Shown here: one piece after another, positions 47,604-56,587 of the stretch | How positions within the stretch are numbered: the first letter of the stretch is position 1 | Layout: each line of letters starts with the position of its first letter | Source: Teredinibacter haidensis | GTDB taxonomy: Bacteria > Pseudomonadota > Gammaproteobacteria > Pseudomonadales > Cellvibrionaceae | Assembly: GCF_014211975.1 (NCBI RefSeq) | Contig: NZ_CP060084.1 | Span: 3,855,001 to 3,919,000, forward strand | Direction of reading: 5' to 3' | DNA length: 64,000 nt | Program-made: the position numbers and the translations under genes | The notes under the pieces: generated by a model | The model's database searches: none | What the model was told of the DNA's origin: nothing | What the model saw: the letters and a program-made list of their open reading frames with translations, nothing else

Positions 47604-48748
47604 CTTTTTTTATGAAATTCGGGAACAATAAACGCTCCCAAAACGAGAACGCAGATAATAGGATCAATTTGGAACACACTCCCACCTATATTCACCCCAT
47701 TGCATTAACCTGTTAACCAATTAACATTTACAACTTTCCAACCTAAAATTCCATTGAAATAATCGTTTACCTTAAAAACAATGAATTATCCAAACCCGAT
47801 TTGTACAAAACAGTCCCAAACCACGCTTCAACAATCACTACCGTCTTCTTTACCTTTCTACAATTACCTGCTGCCAGCCAAAACGTAAAAAAGCATAAAC
47901 CACTCTAAACCTTAGAGTTTGTATGCTTTCTAAAAGACGTTAAAATTAGTAACAACACTTTTTATCAACAATCACCTTTAGCCTACAAAGGCATAAAACA
48001 AGAAAATACAGGTATATTTCTATTATGTTATTAATTATTAGTAAAATAAAATCCATGGTGCTAGGCACCTAAAAACATTGTTAATTAATATGCCGAACGT
48101 TTAGATCGGAATAAAGGCAATACAAACTACCTATTGACGAAAACAATTCAACGTTTAATTTTGGCCTTAATTAAGCCGGTAACGCGGTATGCACTATACA
48201 AATAATGTATTACAAGTATTTGAATAGATAGCCGAACAACAGATCAACTGCGCGCATAGCTGAAACAATTTGTATTGTTACAAGTAAAATAAAATTGGCT
48301 ACTTTTTTATTCGAACGTTAAAGAATCATAGTCAAATTATCATACTGGCGACATCTAGCTGCATAGCATGCCAAATAGCCGCAAACTAACGTCAGTATTC
48401 AAACGAATTGGGTAGCTAAACATCAGCCGATTTTGGATTATTTGTTACAGGCGCGCGTGAGCATTCCACTCGCTATTTTTATTTTTTAAAATCAAAGTCC
48501 TGCGAAGAGTACGAATGAAGGAAAATTAGAAATGAAAATAGTGAAAATAAAAATAGATGGGTGCCACACTCGGCAAGCCTGATCTATACACTCATACCTG
48601 GTTTTATTAAAAATATTTTTAGTGTTTTTCGCACATCCATTTTTTATTTTCTGAAATTCCACAGTGTTCGCAATCACGGCCGACCTGTTGCCCATATTTT
48701 ATCTACCCTCAACACGGGAGGGCGAAGCACCAAGGCAAAGTGGGCTCT
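47604..48748. other. AT-rich intergenic interval, about 1.1 kb
   Basis: No credible gene. The sequence is AT-rich with many stops in all frames; it must contain the leftward promoter of the hydrolase pair. A short minus-strand frame at 48492-48695 has no ribosome site and looks like chance. Confidence 0.5.
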
Positions 48749-49189
48749 CTACTTCCGCAGAAATTTCGCTTCCGCATAGGCCATCAGCTGGCCGCTCACG
48801 TGTAATTCAGATTTCAGGCGGTACAGCGGCGATTTCGATGAGGTTATCCACGCACAGAGGCGGATATTTTGATCGCAGGGGACCGACACCAAAAACCGAA
48901 TATGTAGATCTGCTGTCACCGCGGTGATGTTGTGGTGAAACAAACAGTGGGTCATTGCTGCATCGAGCATCATGGAAATTATGCCTCCGTGGAGGATGCC
49001 TCGATAACCCTGAAGCGCTCGATGCGGTTTGATATCGCCCTCGACGCGACCATTGCCAATATTGCGAAACGTGAGCCCCAGCGATAAGGCATTGCTGGCA
49101 CCACAGGCAATGCAGTGGCTGTGACCATTGTGGTGGCCGCCGAAAGTCTGCTGCGATGCGCGGATAACGGGTTCGGTAATGGCTGTCAT
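48749..49189 (-). CDS. PaaI-like hotdog thioesterase
   Basis: The product has 146 residues, a hotdog fold with the PaaI-type motif GYRGILHGGIISMMLDAAM (HGG with the helix Asp) and a later TADLHIRFL strand. Such enzymes hydrolyse acyl-CoA thioesters. An N-terminal HCIACGAS stretch is typical of a subgroup (CxxCG.....GL). It starts 27 bases after the metallo-beta-lactamase gene and is probably the last gene of the ORP-like operon. Confidence 0.85.
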   Translation of the reverse strand: MTAITEPVIRASQQTFGGHHNGHSHCIACGASNALSLGLTFRNIGNGRVEGDIKPHRALQGYRGILHGGIISMMLDAAMTHCLFHHNITAVTADLHIRFLVSVPCDQNIRLCAWITSSKSPLYRLKSELHVSGQLMAYAEAKFLRK

Positions 49190-49216
49190 AGCAATACCAC
49201 CTTGTGCTTTGCCGCT

Positions 49217-50047
49217 CTAAAACTGCAATACCGAGCCAACGCCCACGGCCTCGTATTGCGCGGGAAAGGCCTTCGATAAAGAGGCCATCGCCTGAAACCC
49301 GGTACAGTGGCAGGGGCTCAAGCGTTGAATGGGCAAGCGATGCAATTCCGCTAATGTCGATTGCATGCGCTGCGAATCGGCGTTTAGAAGGTGCATGCCG
49401 CCCAGTACGGCACAAACAGGTTTGTTATTGGTGAGTTTCTGAATGTAGTGCAGGGTATTGATAACGCCGGAATGCGCACAGCCCAGCACAACCACCGTGC
49501 CAGTTTCGGTCTCGATAAATACAGCCTGGTCATCCAGAATTTCATCGGGCACGCGGCATTCCTTATCTTTAAAAAAAGGTCCGCCGGTATCTTCATATTC
49601 GTTTGTTCGCGGAATAGGGCCGGTACACCACGCCTTTTCCGTTAATTGCGTAGGCTGTTCCACCCGGTAGATCTGTGCTTCACACTGGACAATCCCGGCA
49701 ACGGGCTTCGACATTCCCACCTCGCGAGCCGTGCCGTCTGGATTGCGCGTATAGCGTGTACTCAAGGCATCGGGATGTAGAAAAACCGGGCGCCCCATTG
49801 TTCCCGCTAAGGCATCGGGCAAGCCGCTCGTGTGATCGTAGTGGCCGTGGCTCAGCACGATCGCATCGGCCGACACCAGGTTGATTCCCAGGTGTTGGGC
49901 ATTATGTTTAAGCGCCAACCCCTGACCGGTATCAAAGAGAATTTTCTTGTCTCCTTCTTCGATCCAGAACGACAGCCCATGCTCTGCCAGCAAGCCGCGA
50001 CCCTTTGCGCTGTTTTCCGTCAATACCGTGATGTTTAGATTCGACAA
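49217..50047 (-). CDS. Metallo-beta-lactamase protein of the dihydropterin-synthase-like group
   Basis: The product has 276 residues. It shows HGLSFWIEEGDKKILFDTG, the metal motif LSHGHYDHTSGL (HxHxDH intact), VVLGCAHSGVINTL and a closing SPCHCTGF. This is the pattern of the group annotated as beta-ribofuranosylaminobenzene-phosphate or dihydropterin synthase-like proteins. It follows the MinD-type ATPase gene by 33 bases. In ORP-like clusters such a gene may act on a cofactor precursor; that is inference. Confidence 0.85.
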   Translation of the reverse strand: MSNLNITVLTENSAKGRGLLAEHGLSFWIEEGDKKILFDTGQGLALKHNAQHLGINLVSADAIVLSHGHYDHTSGLPDALAGTMGRPVFLHPDALSTRYTRNPDGTAREVGMSKPVAGIVQCEAQIYRVEQPTQLTEKAWCTGPIPRTNEYEDTGGPFFKDKECRVPDEILDDQAVFIETETGTVVVLGCAHSGVINTLHYIQKLTNNKPVCAVLGGMHLLNADSQRMQSTLAELHRLPIQRLSPCHCTGFQAMASLSKAFPAQYEAVGVGSVLQF

Positions 50048-50080
50048 AACTAACTTCTCCCCAGGTGCTAACCTTTTTGG

Positions 50081-50977
50081 CTAGTGTTGCAACAACTGTG
50101 ATTCGATGGATGCCCAGACCTGGCGTATATCCTGCGCGCAGCCTTCAGAGGTGTAATCGACAATGCTACGCCCTTTAATTTGCGCCTCCGTCACCACACG
50201 GTCGTAGCGCACCCGCCCCACCACAGGGATCTTCCGGCGCTGCGCGGCGCTCTCGATTAGCGACGTTAGCTCGGTATTAATATCCCATTTATTAATACAC
50301 ACCAGTGTGGGAATGGCTAAATGTTTCGCCACATCGGCAACGCGCTCTAGATCGTGCAAGCCGCTAAGGCTCGCTTCGGTCACAATAACAACCAGATCAG
50401 CGCCGGTGAGGGAGGCGATGACGGGGCAGCCAATGCCGGGTGAGCCATCGGTCAGGATCAATTCCACCTCGTGTTTTTCGGCCTCTAGCCTGGCCTGCGC
50501 ACGCACCACCCCCACCAGTTTGCCCAGGTTTTCCTCGGCGACACCCAGCTTGGCATGGACCATAGAGCCGTAGCGGGTGCTGGAAACAAACCACTGGCCG
50601 TTAATAGCCGGTTTGAAATCAATGGCTTCGGCGGGGCAAAACCAGGCGCACACGCCGCACCCTTCGCAGGCGATAGGATCGATATGATAGCTCTCGCTGC
50701 GATCACCGTTTACCGCTGCCTCAACCCTAATGGCATCGAAACGGCAAAGGTCAACGCAGTCACCACAGCCCAGGCAACGTTCAGCGTCGATAGCTGCGCG
50801 CTTGCCGCCAGAGAAGTTAGTCCGCTGCGTGACCATGTGATCAACGACAAAATGAAGGTTTGAAGCATCGGCATCGCAGTCCGCCAGAACCACGTTTTTG
50901 GCCAGCGAGGCAAAGGATGCAACCAGGGAGGTTTTTCCCGTTCCGCCCTTGCCGCTGATAACAACAATCTCCTGCAT
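50081..50977 (-). CDS. MinD/Mrp-type ATPase with ferredoxin insertion (ORP cluster), 1
   Basis: The product has 298 residues. P-loop GKGGTGKT at 9-16, LADCDADASN, then an inserted pair of [4Fe-4S] motifs (CLGCGDCVDLC and CEGCGVCAWFC), then the ATPase resumes (LTDGSPGIGCPV, VTEASLSGLHDLERV). It is one of two such ATPases in tandem, the hallmark of the orange-protein cluster, where they form a heterocomplex. A likely task is ATP-driven assembly or insertion of metal clusters. ATG 50977 lies right before the P-loop; the longer frame to 51016 is not needed. Confidence 0.92.
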   Translation of the reverse strand: MQEIVVISGKGGTGKTSLVASFASLAKNVVLADCDADASNLHFVVDHMVTQRTNFSGGKRAAIDAERCLGCGDCVDLCRFDAIRVEAAVNGDRSESYHIDPIACEGCGVCAWFCPAEAIDFKPAINGQWFVSSTRYGSMVHAKLGVAEENLGKLVGVVRAQARLEAEKHEVELILTDGSPGIGCPVIASLTGADLVVIVTEASLSGLHDLERVADVAKHLAIPTLVCINKWDINTELTSLIESAAQRRKIPVVGRVRYDRVVTEAQIKGRSIVDYTSEGCAQDIRQVWASIESQLLQH

Positions 50978-51039
50978 AACGCTACTACCTCGCAAACCAC
51001 CATAAGAAGAAAACAACCGAGCCGCCTTGCTTCACCCGC

Positions 51040-52056
51040 TTAGCTGGTTGGCTCTGCAACACCGGCCAAGCTGTCCAACAGCTTCTTAAAAGCCGTTCCG
51101 TATTCGGGAATAGCGTCGCAGACCATCAAGCCCTGAGAATTCAGCTCTGCAATACGGCGGTCATCGGGAATAGAGGCGAGAATGCGAATATCGTGCGCGA
51201 AGCAGAAGTTCTCCGTTTCGCGGTCGTTGCTACCGGCGCGGTTAATGACCACGCCAAACGGCACCTGAATGGCGCAGAGCATATCAACGGCAAGTTTGAG
51301 ATCGTGTAGCCCGAAGGGGGTTGGCTCGGTTACCAGCACAACATAGTCCACGTCGCGCACGCTCTCAACTACAGGGCAGGCCGTTCCCGGCGGAGCATCA
51401 ATAATCAGCAAGTCTACCGGGGCGATGGCTTCCTTGGCCTGACGGATCACCGGAGGACTCAGCACTTCGCCGATATTGAGTTCGCCCTGAGCAAAATGTA
51501 TCTGGCCGGATCTGCCCACGTCAATCCGACCAATTTGTCGCGAAGTTTCGGTCACCGCGCCGCTGGTGCATACACGCCAGCAACCTCCGCAGCCGTGGCA
51601 GAGATCTGGAAATGTCAGCACTTTTTCGTTGATTACGACGATCGCGCCGAACTGGCAAATCTGACCGCAAAGCCCGCAGGCGTTACATTTGCTCACATCC
51701 ACTTTGGGCACTGCAACGCTGGCGGGTTTGGTATGGAGGATCTCGGGTTTTAAAAAGAGCGCTGCGTTGGGCTCCTCAACGTCGCAATCCACAAACCCGA
51801 CCCGCAGCGCTCCCGTTGACGCCACATGCGCCAAGTTTGTCGCAACGGTGGTTTTGCCGGTACCGCCCTTTCCGCTGGCGACGGCAACTCGCATTGCTCC
51901 ACGCGACAAGCTATTGCCAGCAACACTCGGAAAATAGGGCGTTTGCGGCTGCTCACATCCAAAGAACGCGCACTCACTGGCCGAAGCCAGTCCTTCTTTG
52001 TGCTGCACCGCACTGGCAGAGCAGTGTAAGCCGATATTAATGTTTGGGTTGTTCAC
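51040..52056 (-). CDS. MinD/Mrp-type ATPase with ferredoxin insertion (ORP cluster), 2
   Basis: The product has 338 residues. The P-loop GKGGTGKT lies near residue 62, after a 54-residue N-terminal extension with several Cys. Then FVDCDVEEPNAALF, two [4Fe-4S] motifs (CNACGLCGQIC and CHGCGGCWRVC), IIDAPPGTACPV and VTEPTPFGLHDLKL. It pairs with the ATPase encoded next downstream. GTG 52056 has GAGGG upstream and overlaps the membrane-protein gene by 20 bases; an ATG at 51894 directly before the P-loop would drop the extension. Confidence 0.92.
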   Translation of the reverse strand: MNNPNINIGLHCSASAVQHKEGLASASECAFFGCEQPQTPYFPSVAGNSLSRGAMRVAVASGKGGTGKTTVATNLAHVASTGALRVGFVDCDVEEPNAALFLKPEILHTKPASVAVPKVDVSKCNACGLCGQICQFGAIVVINEKVLTFPDLCHGCGGCWRVCTSGAVTETSRQIGRIDVGRSGQIHFAQGELNIGEVLSPPVIRQAKEAIAPVDLLIIDAPPGTACPVVESVRDVDYVVLVTEPTPFGLHDLKLAVDMLCAIQVPFGVVINRAGSNDRETENFCFAHDIRILASIPDDRRIAELNSQGLMVCDAIPEYGTAFKKLLDSLAGVAEPTS

Positions 52057-52651
52057 TTCTAACCCTCGAAAACAGGAGTGGAAAAACAATATCGCTCGTA
52101 CAGCAGGGCACCCACACGGCAAGGAAGAGGAATACTGCGATAACAATGGTCTCGGTTATCGCTATCCCGGCTCCCATAGCCATTACAATATGGAACAGCG
52201 AGGCCCAGGTACTGAGCAGCACATGTCCGGCGTGGGGGAGCCGAGTCGTCGGCTGAAAAAAGGCACTTGCAATACCAAGCAGGGCCACTGGCGTAACCAG
52301 TTTCCACTGCTCCACCACTCCCAGGTGGAGCCCCCGGTTGGGCAGATCCAGCAGTACCTCGCCGATAAAGGGAATAACGCTATCACTCAAGGTGGCGATG
52401 CCCACCGAACCAAAATAGCCAACTAACAAAGTCTGCCACACGCCCCGGTTGCCCTGCAGGCGATACAACCCAGCGGTCACAACAGCGCTGAGGAACACAT
52501 GGGAAAGATGCAGGCCCCAGAAAAATGTCGTAGATAGCTCTCGCGACATACCAGTGGTGCTAATAAAAATAACCAGCAAAATGCCCGTTACCGCCCCGAA
52601 CAGGGTAAACGGCGCGTGCAACCGCAACTCCACAACGATCGTTTTCAACAT
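52037..52651 (-). CDS. ORP-cluster polytopic membrane protein
   Basis: The product has 204 residues with about six membrane helices. Notable conserved-looking stretches are HLSHVFLSAVVTAGLYRL, GYFGSVGIATLSDSVIPF, THRLPHAGHVLL-like sequence (TRLPHAGHVLLSTWASLFH) and VWVPCCTSDIVFPLLF, with His and Cys placed in membrane-near regions that could bind metal. I recall this type of protein beside paired MinD ATPases; its function is unknown. It lies between the DNC gene and the ATPases in one operon. Confidence 0.75.
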   Translation of the reverse strand: MLKTIVVELRLHAPFTLFGAVTGILLVIFISTTGMSRELSTTFFWGLHLSHVFLSAVVTAGLYRLQGNRGVWQTLLVGYFGSVGIATLSDSVIPFIGEVLLDLPNRGLHLGVVEQWKLVTPVALLGIASAFFQPTTRLPHAGHVLLSTWASLFHIVMAMGAGIAITETIVIAVFLFLAVWVPCCTSDIVFPLLFSRVRSEQPKH

Positions 52652-52703
52652 CAAATTTTTGTAATCCTGTTAATTCCAAATGATCTGCACCGGCTGGCCC
52701 TCG

Positions 52704-53087
52704 CTAATGCCGCGGCTTGTTCTGCTGTCGGCAGTGCCTGCGCCGTCTGTGCCCGCTACAACCCGGCATCAAGCAACTCTCATGCTGAAGCCGGTCTTTT
52801 AAAAAGGCGCCTAGGACTTGCTCAATCTCACCACAGGTCTGGGCAATCACCTCAATTCCCTCGCGAATTAGCGCATCTTCATAGGGTCTGGAAATCGCCC
52901 CGCAAATCAACACATCGACATCGGCAGCCGCCAGCGAGTGGGCGAGCGTGCGCGCATTACCGTTCTCAATTCTGATATTTTGACGATCAATAATGGAACC
53001 CTGATCCAGTCCGACCAGCACTAGGGTGTCTGCGACATCAAGAACCGGGGAAACCTGGTTTTGCCAATGGGGGATTGCCAATCTCAT
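52704..53087 (-). CDS. Dinitrogenase iron-molybdenum cofactor (DNC/NifX-like) protein with Cys/Arg tail
   Basis: The product has 127 residues. RLAIPHWQNQVSPVLDVADTLVLV is the DNC start, and AADVDVLICGAISRPYE its central loop. The end, CLMPGCSGHRRRRHCRQQ, is an added Cys- and Arg-rich tail. DNC proteins carry or insert metal clusters; the orange protein binds a Mo-Cu-S cluster. ATG 53087 begins the domain, and the longer frame overlaps the promoter. First gene of the leftward operon, behind a sigma-54 promoter. Confidence 0.88.
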   Translation of the reverse strand: MRLAIPHWQNQVSPVLDVADTLVLVGLDQGSIIDRQNIRIENGNARTLAHSLAAADVDVLICGAISRPYEDALIREGIEVIAQTCGEIEQVLGAFLKDRLQHESCLMPGCSGHRRRRHCRQQNKPRH

Positions 53088-53119
53088 AACGAAAGCACTC
53101 TTAGCTACAAGCATGTCAC

Positions 53120-53136
53120 AGCAGTTAACATGCCAT
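53120..53136 (-). promoter_or_regulatory. Predicted sigma-54 promoter of the leftward ORP-like operon
   Basis: Minus strand: ATGGCATGTTAACTGCT, with GG 53134-53133 and GC 53122-53121, ten bases apart. Expected start near 53109, 22 bases before the DNC ATG. Confidence 0.75.
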
Positions 53137-53205
53137 CGACCCAAAAGCCCCTTAACCCCGGCAAGCTGCGCCTCCCGCCGCGAATACGCTGGCCGTAGTC
53201 GGGCA

Positions 53206-53245
53206 TATTGCAATACAATGCCATTTATAGGTTGGCAAATTGCCA
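53206..53245. promoter_or_regulatory. Two palindromes, putative activator sites
   Basis: TATTGCAATA (53206-53215) and TGGCAAATTGCCA (53233-53245) are perfect palindromes with centres about 28 bases apart. They lie about 100-135 bases upstream of the leftward start and just before the divergent activator gene. Confidence 0.65.
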
Positions 53246-53276
53246 GTTTATAAATCCTTCTTGTGCGAGCTTACTT

Positions 53277-54641
53277 ATGTCGAACCTCATACCTGCCAGC
53301 CAAAGGGAAAACGCCATTCTCGATTCCGTGAATGAGGGTGTATTTACAGTCGATCAGGATTGGCGCATCACCGCGTTTAACGCCGCCGCCGAGCGTATTA
53401 CCCGCATCAGTCGTGAGGCCGCCATCGGCAAGCGCTGCTGTGATGTCTTCCGTGCGAATATCTGTGAAAAAGACTGCGTACTGCGACGAACAATCTCCAG
53501 CGGCAAGCCCGTGCTCAACGCTATGGCGTATATCGTTAACAGTGAAGGCGAGCAGATTCCCATCCGCATTTCTACCGCCTTGCTGAAAGATAACGCCGGC
53601 AATATCGTTGGCGGTGTCGAGACTTTTCAAGATCTGACGGTAGTTGAGCAATTGCGCAAGGAGCTGCATGCGCGCTTTACCTTTGAAGATATTATTGGCC
53701 GCAGCGCCCCCATGAAGCAGTTGTTCGAACTGGTTCCGCTGGTGGCCGAAAGCAACAGTACCGTGTTGATTGAAGGCCCCAGCGGCACGGGTAAAGAATT
53801 ATTTGCACGCGCGATACACAACCTCTCCCCACGGCGAACAAAACCCTTTATTGCCGTTAACTGCGCGGCGCTGCCCGATACCCTGCTGGAAAGCGAACTG
53901 TTCGGCCACAAGGCCGGCGCCTTTACCGATGCCCGACGGGACAAACCGGGGCGCTTTGCCCTAGCGGAGGGTGGAACCATCTTCCTCGACGAGATTGGCG
54001 ATATTTCTCCCGCCATGCAGGTGCGCCTGCTACGCGTTCTACAGGAGAGAGTTATTGAGCCCTTGGGCGGCGTAAAAGCGCTCGCCATCGATGTGCGTGT
54101 TATCGCGGCCACCAACAAAACCCTGCAAAAGGAAGTGCGCGCCGGGCGCTTTCGCGATGATTTGTACTACCGTATTCGCGTCGTCCACCTGCTGCTTCCC
54201 GGCCTCAAACAACGACGCGAAGACATCCCACTGCTTGTGGACTATTTGATTACAAAGTTCAATCGCCTGCAGGGCAAGGATATCGCCGGCGTTTCAAACG
54301 AAGTAATGGCGCGCCTGATGGAGCACGACTACCCGGGCAATGTGCGGGAGCTGGAGAATATTATCGAACAGGCCTTTGTGCTCTGCCGTGGCGGCATGCT
54401 TCACTTGAACCATCTGCCACCCGAGCTGCGACCCACTTCCGCACACAGCCCGGAAAGCAGCCAGCCCATGAGCCTGTCGGAAATAGAAAAAGTCTTTATC
54501 AGCGAAGCCCTGCAACGCAACCAGGGAAACCGCAAGCAGACAGCCCTGGATCTGGGCATAAACGTCAGCACCCTGTTCCGCAAGATACGTAATCTGTCGA
54601 TTGAACTTCCGACAAAAGACGGGCGTAGCGAAAACAGTTAA
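53277..54641 (+). CDS. PAS-domain sigma-54-dependent activator of the ORP-like cluster
   Basis: The product has 454 residues: PAS domain (about 10-125) with Cys54, Cys55, Cys63 and Cys67 (RCCDVFRANICEKDC), AAA+ domain with Walker A GPSGTGKE (167-174), the sigma-54 loop in the form GAFTDA (214-219), and a Fis-type helix-turn-helix (ALDLGINVSTLFRKI). The cluster in Desulfovibrio has a sigma-54 activator in the same divergent position. The clustered Cys suggest an iron-sulfur or thiol redox switch. ATG 53277 lies directly before the PAS domain. Confidence 0.92.
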   Translation: MSNLIPASQRENAILDSVNEGVFTVDQDWRITAFNAAAERITRISREAAIGKRCCDVFRANICEKDCVLRRTISSGKPVLNAMAYIVNSEGEQIPIRISTALLKDNAGNIVGGVETFQDLTVVEQLRKELHARFTFEDIIGRSAPMKQLFELVPLVAESNSTVLIEGPSGTGKELFARAIHNLSPRRTKPFIAVNCAALPDTLLESELFGHKAGAFTDARRDKPGRFALAEGGTIFLDEIGDISPAMQVRLLRVLQERVIEPLGGVKALAIDVRVIAATNKTLQKEVRAGRFRDDLYYRIRVVHLLLPGLKQRREDIPLLVDYLITKFNRLQGKDIAGVSNEVMARLMEHDYPGNVRELENIIEQAFVLCRGGMLHLNHLPPELRPTSAHSPESSQPMSLSEIEKVFISEALQRNQGNRKQTALDLGINVSTLFRKIRNLSIELPTKDGRSENS

Positions 54642-54756
54642 TCGTGCAAATTACGCGATTCCATCGACCAACCGGCAGTCGCTTTTCCCTGGGAGCCTAA
54701 GCGTAACCCCCGTCATAGCAGCGCTCTGCGCTACATTCTCCGGCGATCCATAAGCC

Positions 54757-54772
54757 TGGCGCCTTTCTTGCT
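54757..54772 (+). promoter_or_regulatory. Predicted sigma-54 promoter of the rightward DNC operon
   Basis: TGGCGCCTTTCTTGCT: GG 54758-54759 and GC 54770-54771, ten bases apart, with a perfect TTGCT. Expected start near 54783; ATG at 54818. Confidence 0.78.
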
Positions 54773-54817
54773 CTATACACATTGTTTCGTGTAGTTGGGC
54801 AAAGAAAGGCGTGATTT

Positions 54818-55165
54818 ATGAAAATTGCCATTACCTCTCAAGACCGTTCAGACCTAAACACCGCCATCGAACCGCGCTTCGGGCGCGCCCGCTGGATTGT
54901 TGTGTACGACACCGAGTCGAATGAGTTCTCGGCTGTCGACAACCAGCAAAATGTCGATGCCGCCCAAGGTGCAGGCGTGCGGGCAGCGCGTGATGTTGCA
55001 GAACTCGGCGTGCAGGCGGTTATCACCGGTCAGGTCGGCCCCAAAGCATTTACCACACTGCAGGCCGTCGGCGTATCCGTTTTTACCGGTGCCACCGGCA
55101 CTGTGGCCGACGCCATTAACCAATTCAAAGCGGGCCAGCTTATACGCAAGGAAAGCCCAGGTTGA
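54818..55165 (+). CDS. DNC/NifX-like protein, second copy
   Basis: The product has 115 residues, a complete DNC domain: KIAITSQDRSDLNTAIEPRF, then FGRARWIVVYD, and QAVITGQVGPKAFTTLQAVG, ending IRKESPG. Such proteins bind iron-sulfur-molybdenum or copper clusters in nitrogenase assembly or as the orange protein. AAGAAAGGCGTG lies before the ATG. It sits 35 bases past a predicted sigma-54 start, heading a rightward operon. Confidence 0.9.
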   Translation: MKIAITSQDRSDLNTAIEPRFGRARWIVVYDTESNEFSAVDNQQNVDAAQGAGVRAARDVAELGVQAVITGQVGPKAFTTLQAVGVSVFTGATGTVADAINQFKAGQLIRKESPG

Positions 55166-55280
55166 ACAGCGAACGGAATCTTCTCGCTCCTCTTCGGCAG
55201 CTGGATGAAAACGGGCTTGCCCAGCCACCCTCAAGATTATGTATTCATTCAAAAAAAACGCTATCAAGGATAAACACAAC

Positions 55281-55643
55281 ATGATTATTGCCATCCCGAC
55301 TATCGATCAAAAGATTTGTATGCACTTTGGTCATTGCGAGCAGTTTGCAATGGCGGAAGTTGATGAGGAGAAACAATCGATTATCCATATAGACTATCAA
55401 AAACCACCGGCGCATGAACCTGGTCTACTGCCGCGCTGGCTTAACGAAAAAGGCGCGAACCTTATTATTGCTGGTGGTATCGGCAAGCACGCACAAACCC
55501 TGCTTGCCGAGAACAATATAAAAGTCATTGTTGGCGCAAAGGACGGAACCCCAGAAGCCATTGTGGCGGCCTATTTTAATCAGACGCTAACAACCGACAA
55601 AAATCTTTGCGATGAACATTCACCCGCTAAGAAGTGCCAGTAA
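55281..55643 (+). CDS. DNC/NifX-like protein, third copy
   Basis: The product has 120 residues. MIIAIPTIDQKICMHFGHCEQFAM is a typical DNC opening with the FGHCE variant, then GANLIIAGGIGKHAQTLLAE. The end holds Cys (LCDEHSPAKKC). ATG 55281 matches the family start; AAGGA precedes it by about ten bases. It follows the second DNC gene on the same strand; a cluster-binding partner or a carrier for a different step is possible. Confidence 0.88.
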   Translation: MIIAIPTIDQKICMHFGHCEQFAMAEVDEEKQSIIHIDYQKPPAHEPGLLPRWLNEKGANLIIAGGIGKHAQTLLAENNIKVIVGAKDGTPEAIVAAYFNQTLTTDKNLCDEHSPAKKCQ

Positions 55644-55709
55644 AGGCGCTAGAGACGCCGAATGTAGACCTATCAACCTAACCCATAACGGCTATATAGA
55701 GACACTAAC

Positions 55710-56261
55710 ATGAGCACAGATTCACATGGCAGCCTTCCGCTGCCCTCCATTCGATTTACCAATTTGTTTATCGTTGCAGCCTGTACCTTTGCCGTATTTA
55801 CCGCCGTTTTATATTTTCAGAAAATGTTGCAACTCACCCCATGCCCTCTGTGCATAACGCAACGTGTCTTTATTATGATGATCGGTTTTACCGCCTTCGC
55901 CGCGTTTGCACATCACCCAAAATATTTAGGGCGCCGTGTTTATGCCAGCATGGGGTTTATCGTTGCCGTGATCGGCAGCGGTATTTCAGCACGACACATA
56001 TGGTTACAAAATTTGCCCGAAGAATTGGTACCCGCCTGTGGCCCTGGCCTGACCTACATGTTTGAGACAATGCCGTTATTCGATGCACTTAAAGTACTTT
56101 TCCAGGGTGATGGTGATTGCGCAGAAACTGTCTGGTCGCTTTTCAGTATCAGTATTCCCGGCTGGACGCTAATAGCGTTTGCCGGTTTAGCCACCGTGAA
56201 TATTTGGCAGTTTGTACGAAATGACAGAAGGGATTTAGTGCTCGCGGCTGTAGTCGACTAG
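55710..56261 (+). CDS. DsbB family disulfide-bond protein
   Basis: The product has 183 residues with four membrane helices. The active-site pairs are visible: C45-PL-C48 after the first helix and Cys110/Cys137 in the second periplasmic loop. DsbB passes electrons from a thiol oxidase to quinone. No DsbA lies next to it. In this operon of metal-cluster proteins it may act on their Cys or on the envelope under redox stress. It lies 66 bases after the DNC gene. Confidence 0.92.
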   Translation: MSTDSHGSLPLPSIRFTNLFIVAACTFAVFTAVLYFQKMLQLTPCPLCITQRVFIMMIGFTAFAAFAHHPKYLGRRVYASMGFIVAVIGSGISARHIWLQNLPEELVPACGPGLTYMFETMPLFDALKVLFQGDGDCAETVWSLFSISIPGWTLIAFAGLATVNIWQFVRNDRRDLVLAAVVD

Positions 56262-56383
56262 CCGCTTTGTCAAAACGTAAGCGAGGCCGCTTTAAGTACT
56301 GAACCCGCACCACTTTCAGCGAACCTGCAGAAAGAGGCTGTTGGCGATCGGCTAAACAATCGCGGCACACCTAAGGATGAAAA

Positions 56384-56587
56384 ATGAAATCTAAACGAAG
56401 CAGAAATTTAGGGCCAGAAGGCCGATGTGTTTGTCCAAAATGCAACCATATTTTAAACCACCGCGCAGGCGTTCCCTGCCAAGAAGAACAGTGCCCGAAC
56501 TGTGGCAGCAAGCTACTACGCGAAGGCTCCTTTCACCACGACATGTTCTTAAGGAAAAAAGTGAAAGTTGAATCAGAAAAGGCCTAA
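56384..56587 (+). CDS. Small Cys-rich zinc-ribbon-like protein, copy 2
   Basis: The product has 67 residues with Cys at 15, 17, 20, 32, 37 and 40, identical spacing to the protein at 3132-3317, and the same closing LREGSFHHDMF. AAGGAT lies upstream of the ATG. It follows the DsbB gene by 122 bases and may be the last gene of the rightward DNC operon. Function unknown; see the paralogue. Confidence 0.85.
   Translation: MKSKRSRNLGPEGRCVCPKCNHILNHRAGVPCQEEQCPNCGSKLLREGSFHHDMFLRKKVKVESEKA

Noticed and set aside
52140..52260. Long frames on the plus strand across 52000-52430 opposite the ORP genes.
   Set aside because: They lack ribosome sites and domain features and overlap well-supported minus-strand genes.
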